Positions 15,001 through 25,498 of a stretch of 64,000 bases of DNA are shown one piece after another. Location of the stretch: positions 21,604,703-21,668,702 of the forward strand of contig NC_135256.1 of assembly GCF_964204865.1 (NCBI RefSeq). The letters are read 5' to 3'. The first letter of the stretch is position 1; every line of letters starts with the position of its first letter. The stretch comes from Styela clava. Lineage: Eukaryota; Chordata; Ascidiacea; Stolidobranchia; Styelidae. The notes beneath the pieces were generated by a model, which saw only the letters and a list, made by a program, of their open reading frames with translations, did no database searches and was not told the DNA's origin. The position numbers and the translations under genes are program-made.

Positions 15001-15354
15001 TATTTCTATATTTATTACAATTGGTGCGAAAAAAACTTTATTATAAATTATAAAATTCATAAAACCATGGAATCCTGGAAGATAATTTTGAAAATATTTA
15101 TTCAATTCTAAATACCTTTACATATACTTACCATAAACTATGGAAAGCCCAGTTTCATGAACAAAACGAATACTTCGAAATCTGAAAGCAAATGTTGTTA
15201 TGATAGTGAGCATCAATGCAGCAATGAAAACCAACATATTTCCGGTCTCTGCGGTATGATCTTCATCGGTATCATCTTCAGCTTTAGCAGTTTTGAAAAT
15301 TGTAAATACCCAGAGAAAAAGTTTCCACATTTTGAAATAATTATACTTTTCCAT
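24..15354 (-). CDS. SLC9A6/7/9-like: Endosomal/Golgi Na+(K+)/H+ exchanger, NHE6/7/9 group (partial: C-terminus off left edge)
   Basis: Multi-pass exchanger that trades lumenal protons for Na+ or K+ in endosomes and Golgi. Exons in coding order: 15354-15132, 14699-14509, 14424-14347, 14210-14134, 13931-13704, 13286-13139, 12428-12288, 7633-7466, 5868-5757, 4551-4398, 3864-3807, 2767-2708, 133-24. All phases join, giving 582 residues plus two bases. The ATG at 15354 has a purine at -3 and G at +4 and opens a signal-like hydrophobic stretch. Family marks: [15 protein letters not shown] (about 150-164), ATDPVTV (D229), FGESVLND (E253, N257, D258, the ion-transport site), [24 protein letters not shown], and [15 protein letters not shown] (about 453-467). 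Residues 75-138 form a lumenal loop with N-linked sequons. The late exons 3807-3864, 2708-2767 and 24-133 are less conserved, but the last encodes [12 protein letters not shown], matching the family's SAWxFRxWY block. It cannot be assigned to NHE6, 7 or 9 singly; it is probably the one pre-duplication homologue. Three introns look U12-type (separate entries). Confidence 0.93.
134..2707 (-). other. Long intron of the exchanger gene
   Basis: Intron between the 2708-2767 and 24-133 exons. It is AT-rich with only short spurious ORFs. Around 2411-2475 there is a truncated stretch resembling the tail of the tRNA-derived SINE at 14840-14984 (shared GGTTCAGCATTGC and a G-rich GTGGGGG patch). I see no other feature. 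Confidence 0.6.
4035..4248. mobile_element. Small non-autonomous DNA element, family A copy 1
   Basis: Begins GGTGCTCCAGAAGTATG and ends in a degenerate inverted match. The flanks CTTTCGTA and CTTTCTTA form a 7/8 target-site duplication. Its interior matches the reverse complement of 7139-7347 (for example the block around AGGGACTGAAACC and the TACACAACTT-type block). It lies in an intron of the exchanger gene. Confidence 0.75.
5869..7465 (-). other. U12-type GT-AG intron in the exchanger gene
   Basis: The donor after ...IVGAF is GTATCCTTTA (7465-7456), the U12 GT-AG consensus rather than GTRAGT. The branch-site match TTCCTTAAT is at 5892-5884, and the intron ends in AAG about 15 bases beyond it. 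The join [19 protein letters not shown] matches the family's VGAF|VAIFLGRAANIYPL without gap. A small transposon (7139-7347) lies inside. Confidence 0.9.
7139..7347. mobile_element. Small non-autonomous DNA element, family A copy 2, with perfect 8-bp TSD
   Basis: The 209-bp element starts GGTACTCCC and ends GGAGCGCC, flanked on both sides by ACATATTT (7131-7138 and 7348-7355). It is the inverted relative of 4035-4248 and shares the TIR style of 53767-54026. The internal GGTTAGGGTTAGG is part of the family consensus, not a telomere. It sits inside the U12 GT-AG intron. Confidence 0.85.
7847..8606. mobile_element. hAT-like element with TGGTCC inverted ends
   Basis: The left end reads TAGGGTGGTCCAAGG; the right end reads TTTGGACCACTCTG, its inverted counterpart. 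The flanks ATTTAGAT and TTGTAGAT match at 6 of 8 bases. It carries paired GGCCACA/GGCCC blocks near both ends, typical of non-autonomous hAT derivatives. No transposase ORF is present. Confidence 0.65.
9295..9513. mobile_element. Mariner-like MITE
   Basis: Inverted ends: left TAGGGTGCCCATAAAGTC, right the complement of TACAGGGTGTCCATGAAGTC, both abutting TA dinucleotides. The 62-codon ORF inside is not recognisable as transposase. Confidence 0.6.
10099..10338. mobile_element. hAT-like MITE (CAGCGGTTCCCAAAC ends)
   Basis: The left end CAGCGGTTCCCAAAC pairs with the right end GTGTGGGAACTGCTG. The 8-bp flanks CTGTACTG and CTGTTCTC match at 6 of 8. The 240-bp length and terminal motif fit non-autonomous hAT elements common in animals. 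Confidence 0.75.
12429..13138 (-). other. U12-type AT-AC intron in the exchanger gene
   Basis: Read on the minus strand, the upstream exon ends ...GTTACAGCTCTC and the intron begins ATATCCTTTTC (13138-13128), the canonical U12 AT-AC donor. Near its end is TCCTTAAT (12446-12439), a U12 branch-site match, and the intron closes with CAC/AC about ten bases later. The join gives FVTAL|FTKFTK, which aligns without gap to the VVTAL|VTKFTK region I recall for vertebrate NHE9. No GT or AG boundary nearby keeps this alignment. A hAT-like element (12691-13011) sits inside the intron. Confidence 0.92.
12691..13011. mobile_element. hAT-like MITE, GGGTGGGCAA family, inside the AT-AC intron
   Basis: The left end CAAGGGTGGGCAAA pairs with the right end TTGCCCACCCCTG. 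Flanking 8-mers are degenerate (CGCTGGGA and CGCTAGCC). Its inner half (about 12818-12980) is closely similar to 47260-47420, so the two belong to one subfamily. Confidence 0.8.
14840..14984 (-). repeat. tRNA-derived SINE
   Basis: On the minus strand a tRNA-like head starts at about 14984 (GGGTGCGCTATGG). An A-box-like stretch (TGGCCTATCAGG) follows, then a near-consensus B box GGTTTGAATCC (14915-14905) at tRNA-like spacing, then an AT-rich unrelated tail. Pol III promoter structure without cloverleaf integrity indicates a SINE rather than a functional tRNA. A tail fragment recurs at about 2411-2475. Confidence 0.7.
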
Positions 15355-18168
15355 GTCTCAAATTAGACTATTTCAAACAATATTTCAAATTCATGGAAAA
15401 AAGGGATTTGTGTATTAAATTCAGACAATTTTAATCAATGATGTCACAACAGTTCAGGACAGAATTCAATATTTTTGCATATATCCACAGAGAAAAGAAA
15501 ACCGACATTGTGATGCAATTATACGACACTATATCACTGTTGTGATGGTTACAGTTCACCAAGCCTTATTCCAGTATTTTTGGTCATGTGACGCAGGTGC
15601 ACGTTCAAATTGGTTCAAATTATTATTGAGACAAGCATAGCACAATCTGACACATCTGCTGTCGTGCAAGACACCCTAGTTCAGACACAAATAGAGTGTT
15701 TGTTTTATTGAAACAAATGTCGGTACATCTTGAGATCGGAGAACAGAAATAAGTAAATTTATATTGATAACTCTATCTTTATACAACAGATATAATACTG
15801 TAATAACACAGCGGTTTTCAAACTTTTTCGAGCTGCCAAACATATTACAGTAATAGAGAGGTCTAAATTTTGCAGCAGCGGAAAACATAAAGTATAAAGT
15901 TGATGCTAACAAGTTTGATACAGTGATGAATGGAAGTACATCTTGCAAGTCTGGAACAAAATGTCTGTGGGGAAAATCTGGGAGGTCGGGGTGTATGACA
16001 CATTTCTGATTCATAAGTATATCAGTACAGCAGTATATTATTAAGGATATCATTCCAGTGTTCCACTTACTGACTTATTGTTATATCAGGTAGTCCAGTC
16101 ATAAGGCGGTTAAATTTATCTAGGTGACATGAATTTTGACTCCAGCTCCGAAATACGAGAAAACCAAATTGTGAAATTTCGATTACAAAAATTTGGTCAG
16201 TTGGTGTACCGACCGTAACTTAGCATACCTGACATAGGTAACTTTACAGCCTTACGACTGTACGAAACCATACCGAACTTTAATAACTGAATAGGCCTAA
16301 TTAGTTGAAAATACTTAAGCCTATTGCCATTACAATGAAAAGAACTTTGACCTTGGACCAGAATGAGCTTCTCAGCCTTTTTACCTCTCATCTCGCCGTG
16401 CCCTTTTCCGGCATATTAGATTATACGATGCGCGACAATGCAGACGTAACAGAGCTCGCCTGCGACAGTCTGCGCTACGCAGCAGAAATAACAATAACAA
16501 CACCAACCCACATGAAGAATGCCAGTTATTTTGCTAAGAGTGCCGATAGAGTCAATTATTTTTTTATTTATCAACGATTATTTTCCAAATGCATATTAAT
16601 TTGATAAGTTTAAATTACAGAAAGAAATAATTTTATCTCAAAACATTACTTAAAATTAACATAAGATGCATAATTCGCAATTGAGTTATTGAGATGGTAT
16701 CAAGAATTCGGCAACGATCTCGGCGAAATTGCACAATCGGTCACGAGATTGTGAAGTGGAATAATTTGTTATTTTAGTTTTATTCTAAAAGTTGAATGAA
16801 ATTAAACTGCCTAATCATATGACTAACTATGGCCTTTCGGTAGCGGCATACATTACGTGAATCGCAATATATTTGTTATTGGTATTGTTAACCTTATAAT
16901 TACATCGAATGCCTTTATTTGGGTGTTGGAAAATACAGTACCCAACCAAGGGTTACGTAAACCACTTTATGGTGGCGGTAAATACACAAAATGTCTCGCA
17001 CATTATTATCCCCTCTGGCTTCGCATTTACAGCTTAATTAGTGAAGAAATTTATCCTTCGTACGTTTTGTAAGTCATAACCCATGGCAGAAAATGAGATA
17101 CATAAATGCATGAGAAATATTTGGCAATGTTCGGTACTTCGAATAAATAAAAGATGTTTATTACGTCACATACTGTTAAGTGTATTTGAGGGAATTCACC
17201 TGATGTAAGGGTACTCAATGATTTCGAGTTTTAGTTTCGAGTTTCTGTCTCAGTTCACATCTTCAAAATTTATCATGGGATAGGGGTCAAACTCCACGTG
17301 AATAGGTAAGCTAACATCAGAAGTCTGTAGACCTTTTTTAATACAGTACGTCGTTTCTCAGATGCTATGTAGTTATGCCAATAAATACTGGTTTATTCAG
17401 CAAAGAAGATGACTTGTTCGTAAGTGGCCCATAATTTCTCAACCTTATGTCTGTGTCATATAGCTATTCCATTGCTGCTTTTCGCACCGTGTCGATACGA
17501 AAGAGCGGAAATTTTCAGGGTGGGAATAATGGCGTATGTAGGCAATGTAATGCACAAGATTAAACTACTATTCGGAGATATTTTGCATGATCTCTACATC
17601 GTATAATATAAAAGTTTTGTCTATTTTTACGATGGCATGGTTATTTCTGTACATAGAAAATACCGTACCGCAAGGCGCAAACAATACATGTAAGTAAGGT
17701 AGGGAATATCACTTTTAAATTAACATCAATCATTTTTATGTGTTAAACACATGAGCTAAATACGTAAAATAAAAAAAATTACGCTTTGCACAGCTTCGTT
17801 TTTCATTATTGAATCATGAATTATTTTCTTACGTGTTTTATTTTTTGTCTGCTTGAATCTTTGATTTTTGCATTGAAATGTATAAAAGTCAGGTTGCACT
17901 CGACCAAATAAGTCATGAAACGAGCCTGACAACATTGTTTTATCAAACTTTTGTTCAATACAATAAGATCTTTTCAGATACCTGTAAGTATATATTTCCT
18001 CGCACGAAAAATTATGAAATATAGGATGGTGTAAATGTGACAAATATAGTCTAATTGTTACAAGTATTGCCGCTATTGTTATTTTTACATTGCTGAAATT
18101 CCAATGATTTCTCACTTTGCAGAAAGTATTCGTACCTGTAAACAATTTTGAACGCAGATTATCCTGTC
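15355..18168. other. Intergenic region between divergent exchanger and M1AP genes
   Basis: Presumed shared promoter region. Visible items are an E-box-like GTCATGTGAC at about 15584, a left-end-like hAT fragment CAGCGGTTTTCAAAC at about 15810, and a GC-richer patch at 16360-16500 with an unrecognised open frame. No confident gene was found. Confidence 0.55.
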
Positions 18169-19626
18169 ATGCAGCGGGGTTTGTCAAGGCCAGCTCATCA
18201 GCAGTTCAACTTGCGGGAATTGTACTCGAGACAGCCAGCACATTCACTTATCATCGACACCATAAAACCATGTGACCTGGAAACGGTTCAGACAATTGTG
18301 ACCGCTGTAGATAACTTCTTCTCGCTGGTATGTAGCTTCAGCGGACCAAACAGAATTTCATCCATTTCTTTGTTAGCTTCTTGTAAACGTACCGAGATGC
18401 TCTTGCCACTACAAAAAGTCACGAAAGCTCTCTTTCCAAGACTTCGTGCTTCTATGGATGATATGATTAGGATTATTAAGCAGCAAATTTCCAATCCTCC
18501 AGAAAGAGATGACAATTCATTACAGCATACGGTTCGAGAAGCTGTGAATTGTTTCTCAAAATTTAAAGAATTATCGTCGTTTGGTAATCAATTTGAAATC
18601 ACTGTGCTTACTTGTCGCAGCATTCAAAATATCAAATTATTTGCTGACGAAATCATGCGGAATTTGAATTTGTCCGACATAAAGAAGGTCGAATTCGTTA
18701 GTCTCACAAAGGAAGACAGCGCAAGGTGGTCTCCTAGTTTGATTGATGATTGTGTGAGTCAGGACGTACAAACAACTGACGAGGGAAATCAAGTTACAGG
18801 GTTTTGGAACGTTGTACAACTTGATTGTAACTCGACAAGTTTAGAATCTTATTTCAAAAATTGGCTGAAAGACGAAAGCACCGATAAAGAGCATTTACAG
18901 CTACAAATCGATGACGTCATAATCAAGTGTGACATGCAAGAACGATTGCTCAACCCTGATGAACTGCCGTTCAGGTCATCGTTTTGTGTAGGGAGCGATC
19001 TGTATATGGGTACAGTTGCGCAGGGGTCTCGTACCCAAGTATCTACGCCAATTATAAATATACGAGCAAAAAAAGTGGTTCCCAGTGAAGCGATCTGCGA
19101 ATCTATAATATTTGGACGACCCGTAGTTTTGGTGACGTCAGCATGCTGGCAGATGGATTGGGACGAATTAGAAACAAATCAAAACCAGTTCATGTCTCTT
19201 TGTAAGCGACTTGAAAGAAGTCAGGAATGCTTGATATGCGAAAACCTAACGAAACAACAAGGTCGTCACAGAAATTATAACCTGAATTATCTTGATCAAC
19301 CGAAAGGTATGTTTGTTATCATCCCCTCAAATACATCATCCCTACTTCTTAAAAATATTTGTCCGAAAGAGCTGCTCTTGCCTGCTCAAATTGATCCGTG
19401 TGCAGAGGAATGTGACGGACCTGACTCCTCCGCAGAAAAAATAAGTCGTGCGTTGGATTCTGTTGGCAAAAGTGAATCTTATAATCCTCTGGAACATAAC
19501 AGTGGACTATGTGAGAGTTTGAAATCAGCATTACTCCCAAAGGCACCAGTCGGTGCGTCATCTCGACAAGTTTCGAAGAAACCAAGGATCCAAACGGCGG
19601 CATCTTCATATCGGTTTGCCCGATGA
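18169..19626 (+). CDS. M1AP: Meiosis 1 arresting protein homologue, single exon
   Basis: A 485-residue open frame; human M1AP is about 530. In vertebrates M1AP is a germ-cell protein needed for progression through male meiosis I. Recognisable blocks are NFFSLVCSFSGPNRIS (from residue 49), CDMQERLL (from 254), CWQMDWDELETNQNQF (from 326) and YNPLEH (from 438); each has a close counterpart that I recall in the human protein at the same relative position. The ATG at 18169 (MQRGLSRP) fits the human N-terminus. The frame is open a few codons further, but only with a TTG start. The serine- and basic-rich tail after about 455 is poorly conserved. There is no intron in the frame, whereas the vertebrate gene has many. 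An AG at about 18157 could be an acceptor for a 5'UTR intron or spliced leader. Family identity is strong; function in this animal is inferred. Confidence 0.92.
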   Translation: MQRGLSRPAHQQFNLRELYSRQPAHSLIIDTIKPCDLETVQTIVTAVDNFFSLVCSFSGPNRISSISLLASCKRTEMLLPLQKVTKALFPRLRASMDDMIRIIKQQISNPPERDDNSLQHTVREAVNCFSKFKELSSFGNQFEITVLTCRSIQNIKLFADEIMRNLNLSDIKKVEFVSLTKEDSARWSPSLIDDCVSQDVQTTDEGNQVTGFWNVVQLDCNSTSLESYFKNWLKDESTDKEHLQLQIDDVIIKCDMQERLLNPDELPFRSSFCVGSDLYMGTVAQGSRTQVSTPIINIRAKKVVPSEAICESIIFGRPVVLVTSACWQMDWDELETNQNQFMSLCKRLERSQECLICENLTKQQGRHRNYNLNYLDQPKGMFVIIPSNTSSLLLKNICPKELLLPAQIDPCAEECDGPDSSAEKISRALDSVGKSESYNPLEHNSGLCESLKSALLPKAPVGASSRQVSKKPRIQTAASSYRFAR

Positions 19627-19935
19627 TTTACGTAGGATGAGTTTCAAATATGTTTGATATTGTTACGAAAAGTTACAACAAAATGTTTCAGGTTTTTGTA
19701 CCTCGTGCTGTTCGGTTCGTTGAATGTAAAATATTCTCGTGGACAATTGTTGTAGAATATATAACTTGAACTTTTTGAATCTTTAATCTGTTGTTAACGA
19801 TAGTTGTGCTAGTTCCTCCGAAAAATACAAACACCAGTTTATAACATTTCTTATACTGTTAGTGGGCTCATACATTTGGGTATCGAAGGAAGGGAATGAA
19901 TTGACACGACTGCTTGGCTTGAATTCAGAAAGAAG

Positions 19936-19941
19936 AATAAA
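19936..19941 (+). terminator. Candidate polyadenylation signal for M1AP
   Basis: AATAAA about 310 bases beyond the M1AP stop codon. Confidence 0.5.
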
Positions 19942-21230
19942 ACAGGATGTGAGGCGGAGTACGCGCTTGCTTTTAATTGTACAAACGATTATGGACGGCG
20001 AACCGTTGGGCCGCGGGTCACAAAGTGACCGGCCATGTTTTTTCTGTGATTTCTAAAATCATGAATTAAATACAAATACATATTCCCATTTTAGGGGTAA
20101 AAATTGTCAATACAACCAGCTTTAATTCAATCTAAATACAAGTGAACTACTAGCCACATCGGTCAATTGATGCGGTTGGAAGCCGATTCAAAGTTATATT
20201 TTTCTCAGAGTGGAATTCCCGTCCAAACTTTTTTGGAAACCCGAAAACTTATTGTAGTATTATAAACGTGTATAGGTAATTCGTATGCAAACGAAGTCGT
20301 GCTTTCTCACATGAATTCCATAACATACAGTGTCAGTCCTGATACAAGTGTAAGCTTAAAGTTGCAAAATACCGACAAAGGATTATATAAGACTCGTGAG
20401 AAAGATGCTACTGTGAGTATGATGATGAAAATATCTATGACGCTAAGTCTTTTTCTCCACAATAAAAATGCAATTTTAGAAACATTCATTCAAAAAGGTA
20501 CGCCATACCTGATATGTATTTGTGCAGTTTGGTTGGATATGACTATGGAAAGCACAACTGAACCTGAAGGTTTGAAGTTGAGTCTTAAAGTTTAGCTATG
20601 TCAAGCTATTTGCATGTATATATACTGTCGTTCAAAAATGATAAAATTTTCGTTTTTTTTTCTGAACACAGAACGTGCTACATGTGTTTGTTATTTCCTA
20701 CTCATTTTGTCTCTCGAATCGCCTTTGCCTCATTTATCAGCGTTTTCCATTTTCTGGGTGAATGTATGTATGTTGTGATGTGATGAATCCTGATTAGTAG
20801 GAGGACATACGAACTTAATTGAATTGAGTGCTTCAAAAATAAAACAGCCCAACGGTGTAATACATTCGCGTATCTTTTGTTTGTTTATTTCTGGCCGAAG
20901 CCTTGTTTAACAAGGTTTGTGTTTTTTGAAATTTTGTACTGGTGGGCGGGCACATGATATTTTTCATGTTGTAAACTTTTTTAAAGGTTTTGCTCGCTCT
21001 CCAGAATTCTTCTTTTATATTTTCTGTGTATTATGGAGTCTTCGAATAAATCTATCTAATGGTAGAGTCAAGAGTGATAGGTTCAGAAAATTTCGTAGGG
21101 TACATAGCGCGTCAGTTGAGCCTTTGGAATGAAGCACAATGCCACGCAAATATCGCGACCTGTTAATCCGCTATCTTTCATATCGTTGAATACGATAAAT
21201 TACATCGGATCAGCAGCTGGATTACAACTA

Positions 21231-21260
21231 TTTTCACACTATCACCTTCAAAAAGTGTCA
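21231..21260. promoter_or_regulatory. Cluster of T-box-like half sites upstream of tropomyosin A
   Basis: Three T-box cores lie within 30 bases: TTTTCACACT, ATCACCTT and, inverted, AAGTGTCA. A CAGCTG E-box lies 12 bases upstream (21214-21219). The cluster is about 90 bases upstream of the TATA box. An ascidian tropomyosin-like gene is a known Brachyury target in notochord; whether this is that gene is inference. Confidence 0.4.
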
Positions 21261-21349
21261 AATCAACATCAAACGGTTGTTATTACTATCTCAGCATGAA
21301 ACGATATACGGCCGTTATGACACTTCGTTTATTCAGTCGTCTCTTGCAG

Positions 21350-21357
21350 TATAAAAA
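21350..21357 (+). promoter_or_regulatory. TATA box, tropomyosin A
   Basis: TATAAAAA about 100 bases upstream of the ATG, leaving a 5'UTR of roughly 70-80 bases with no intron signal. Confidence 0.7.
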
Positions 21358-21456
21358 TCTGGACATCCATCACTCAATATTCATTCAGCATCGTCGACTT
21401 CAATCGTCAAGTTCTCCTCTTTCGAAAGCTCGCTAAGCACGAAGTAACAAATAGAC

Positions 21457-24418
21457 ATGGAAGCCATCAAGAAAAAGATGATGATGTTGAAAATGGACAA
21501 GGAAAATGCAATTGATAGAGCTGAACAGGCCGACGTTGATAGAAAGAGCGCAGAAACCAAAGTATCCTCCGTAAGTAGAAGGCTAAGTACATTCGGTTCA
21601 AATTACTATATATATATATGTCAAAATAACGAAAACCCATATAACTTAATCAACTTTTATACTGAAGTAAATTCATGCGCTGCATTCTACTAACGATTTT
21701 ATATTTCCCGAGACAAGGCTGAAAAACTCGATAAGTGTATATCATAAGCATGGCGTAATTCCATTACATCTCGCTAAACTTTATTTTGAAATCTCTTGAA
21801 CTATTAGCAATATTTGTATACAGCTTGGTGAAGAATTTCACGGTCTTCAGAAAAGACAAAAAGGAACAGAAGACGAACTTGGAAACCACCAAGAAAAACT
21901 CCAAGCATCAAAAGAAACCTTAGAGGCTGCTGAAAAGAAGGCATCTGACGTAAGTACTGTGGTCAACAACATATTAAAACTGGTTAACAACCATATAAAT
22001 ATCACTACTTTTATTAATTACTTTAATTAACTTATTAAAAAAAACATTAATTCTTCTTATAATTATAAGTTAGTAAACAAGCTAGAATTCTAGTCCGCAC
22101 TCTGCTCTTCATTATGTCATTTAAAATAGGAGATATTGTTCCCTTTTTTCAGGCTGAACAAGAAGTGTCGGACCTAAATAAGAAAATTGCAGGATTTGAG
22201 GAAGAACTAGAATCCGCACAAGAAAAACTTGCAATGTCTCAGCAAAAGTTAGATGACGCTGAAAAAGCAGCTGACGAAAGCGAACGGTAGGTTTGGTTGG
22301 GTTATATATCAGTAGTAAAATACATATTATTGCTTAAATTTTCAGTGCTATTGATAGGAAACTGAAAAAATTATAATTTAATTGGAAAATTTAATCAATA
22401 AATTTGCTAGTGTGTAACGAGTCATCTAGCATTATTTTTCAATAAATTCCAATATATAATTTGTTCGAACTTGTTTCTTTGTCGTCAGTCAATAAATATG
22501 GCTGATACTGAGCTTTTTTTTAATTTCACTAACAACAACTTGAAAACATATTATGCATATCATATCAATTTAGGTGATAGGTGTTTTTGCACATCATCAT
22601 GCATTTAAACATTCCCTATTTTTATGATATTCCTTGTATGCGCCCTATAATCAGTTCTGACAAAATGTAAAATGAACTTATGTCTGAATTCTATTATTGA
22701 CTACCCATTATTAGATTCAACGATAAGATTGTAAACGAATTTCAGATTCGTATGACGTGTAAAACTGCAGACATTTCCTTGAATAATTCGGTTTTATATG
22801 TCTATTTATTATAGTGGACGCAAGGTCATCGAAAATAGAACACTCAAAGATTCTGAAAGATTACAAAATCAAGAATCAAATCTTCGTGACGCAAAAGAAA
22901 TTGCTGAAGATGCCGACAGAAAATACGAAGAAGTTGCACGTAAATTAGTAATGGTGGAAGGCGATTTGGAAAGAGCAGAAGAACGAGCTGAGATGGCTGA
23001 AAGGTAGGTTGAATACAAAACAGTAATAAACAACTTCATGTGAATTATTATATAAATACAAGTTTGGCATTCTGGACGACGAAATATGGTCCGTTTTATT
23101 GTTATTGAAAATTCTCCAAGACAATATATTGCATCGAACTTTACATGTTATTTTACTTTTCCCAGCAAATCTACCGAACTTGAAGAAGAATTGAAAAATG
23201 CTGCCAATAATTTGAAATCATTGGAAGCAGCTTCTGAAAAGGTAAAATGAACACCAAAATGTGAAAAATAGAAAATAAAATTTGCTTTTCATAATATCAT
23301 CATTTACACACATAGGTATTTATAGACGAGAACGACTGACATTCATGGCATAGCTATTCTTATAAATTCACTAAATCCGGAATCCGGCGTCATTCTGAAT
23401 CAGATTTCCTAAATCTCCAATTAACTTATTCCAATTGCACCCTAAGTTTTAATATCATGTGTTTGCTATGTTTTAGTATGCAACCAAAGAAGCTATTTTC
23501 CAAGACGAAGTCAAAACTCTTTCTGATAGATTGAAGGATGTAAGTAAATTTGTCAATTTCATTACAGAATATTAAGCAAATAATTAGTCAATATCGATTT
23601 TTTTTAACAAATCATTGAAATATATTGAGACTATTAATTTTAATCTCTATATTGTTAATTGCAATGATAGAAGTGGGCAATAATAGTATCACATAATCAA
23701 TCTGGAAACAATGAAAAAAATAAATGTATTAATCTGTTTATTTTTACCCTTTTTTTTCTATCTTGGTGCATTTTACTTCATAAATTTGCATTTTATTTAT
23801 TTCAGGCCGAAGATCGTGCCGAATCTGCTGAAAAATCAGTTGTCGACTTAGAAAGAACCATCGACGAATTAGAAGGTGGGTGAACGCATGTACCTTAGTT
23901 TAAATTTGAGAAAAGGCAGATATATGAGCTCCTTATCAGAATCTAAAGAACATGGTCAATCGCGAGTAATAAATTTCGGGTGCCTCTACATCATGTCTTT
24001 GTTTCACGTCATAATATTGTCAAAATAATATTGAGTACGAAAAGCGTTTAGCACTCTCTTGGTGATGAAAAATTTTCAAGTGCGAATTGCTGAACAGATG
24101 TCATTGCTGACCACAGCTGCCGTTTGACAGAGGTGCTTATTTGGTATCAGCTATGCGTGATATCATTGTCAAGACTGTCGGTGCAAATGAGTAAATTGCG
24201 AGAAAACCGTTATCACGACACAGATTTGATTGTTTCATCAGCACACGCGTGCATACCCGCCCATCCTCAATCGTTCGTTTATGATACCGACCATCTCAAT
24301 AGAACTTACTTTTAATATTGAATTATTTGCTTCAATTTCCATATATTTATTTACAGATGAATTGTACAACCAAAAAATGAGAATGAGAAACTTCAACGAA
24401 GACATTTCAGCCTACTAG
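21457..24418 (+). CDS. Tropomyosin, tandem copy A (277 aa)
   Basis: Coiled-coil dimer that lies along actin filaments and governs myosin access. Exons: 21457-21570, 21824-21949, 22153-22286, 22815-23003, 23166-23241, 23477-23539, 23806-23875, 24357-24418; all donors are GT, acceptors AG, and phases match. The N-terminus [18 protein letters not shown] is the long-form tropomyosin start, and the heptad pattern runs throughout. Exon sizes reproduce the classic chordate gene (114, 126, 134, then a 189-nt exon equal to vertebrate exons 4+5 fused, 76, 63, 70). The last exon encodes only 20 residues, ending EDISAY, where the vertebrate exon has 27, so the protein is 277 rather than 284 residues. No alternative exons were seen. 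The same layout is repeated 7 kb downstream. Confidence 0.97.
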
Positions 24419-24581
24419 GACTAAGCAAGGATAACCATATTCGATCACACATGACCATCATTGGCCTTCATCAGGCACGAGCTCGATCCATTTCGGCTCT
24501 GTCTTCGAATTTTTTTTTTCTCTATTATATTGTCATATGACCGATAAACTTTTGATTTTTTATATCGTCGAGAATATTTGA

Positions 24582-24587
24582 AATAAA
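24582..24587 (+). terminator. Candidate polyadenylation signal, tropomyosin A
   Basis: AATAAA 164 bases after the stop codon. Confidence 0.65.
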
Positions 24588-25498
24588 GAAATGACAACTG
24601 CATATTATACTTGTATTTTGTTCTATGTTTGTGTCGGATGTGATGACCCTCATTCATTTGCACATCACCGGATTTATCAATGAGCAAGGCAGGTCTCGGT
24701 TTGTGATATTGTGATATTGTAGCCAATATTACATGAGCGTCCGTGGTGTCCGTGACATATTCTGCCCAAGTCCGGATTTGCCAATAGTCAAACAAGGCTG
24801 ACGCCTCAAATTTATAGGGGCCTCGACATTCATTTTTAAACTATCGTTCATGTTTAATTAATTTTCAAGGCGTGCACCAGGATTTACCGTTTAAAAATTT
24901 AAAAAGTGAAATTTGTTTCATTTTATATTCAAGGGAAATTTGGTACAGTCGAATAAATAAATTTGTCTATTTTTGACAACTATACCGTTTTCACCATAAA
25001 AAAACTAAACAAAAAGATAACTACATTAATTAATACAACAACAATCTAACAATTATGTTAACCTTCCAGTTTCAAGGACCCTTTTTATCGTAGATCCTTT
25101 CATTTAGAAACAGGTTTCTGATGCGATGTCGTTTGTCACATTCTTGAGCTTCCTAAATTGATTTAAACACACCTTATTATCCAATATACCTGTGTGATTA
25201 GCATAACTATCTCTTCTGTAGGTAAAATTTTAGACTTTTTAGGCAATTTTTTTGAAAATTAATTAATTAGCTACCTCAACAAGGGATGGGCCGAGATTCG
25301 GTTCCGGACTCGGATTTGGGTCGAATCCACGCATTTTTAGGACTTGGATTCGATTTCGAGTCCACGTCATTTTTACCGAGTCTATAATCAATTCTGTTTT
25401 TACTAATTTACGCCTATGTTTGTACTTTTGCCTCTATAAATCTCAGTACCTACCCTAACTCCTATAAATCTCAGTACCTACCCTAACTCAGGGGTGGG

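Larger units (their letters stand above)
19627..21456. other. Intergenic region between M1AP and tropomyosin A
   Basis: Holds the M1AP 3' end and the tropomyosin A promoter. The 98-codon ORF at 20299 is not recognisable and is AT-rich like its surroundings. Confidence 0.55.

Noticed and set aside
15676..16053. 125-codon minus-strand ORF
   Set aside because: AT-rich, no recognisable domain, and overlaps a hAT-end-like sequence; more likely chance in repeat-derived DNA.
18148..18168. TTG-initiated extension of the M1AP frame
   Set aside because: It would need a non-ATG start; the ATG at 18169 fits the vertebrate N-terminus and precedes all conserved blocks.
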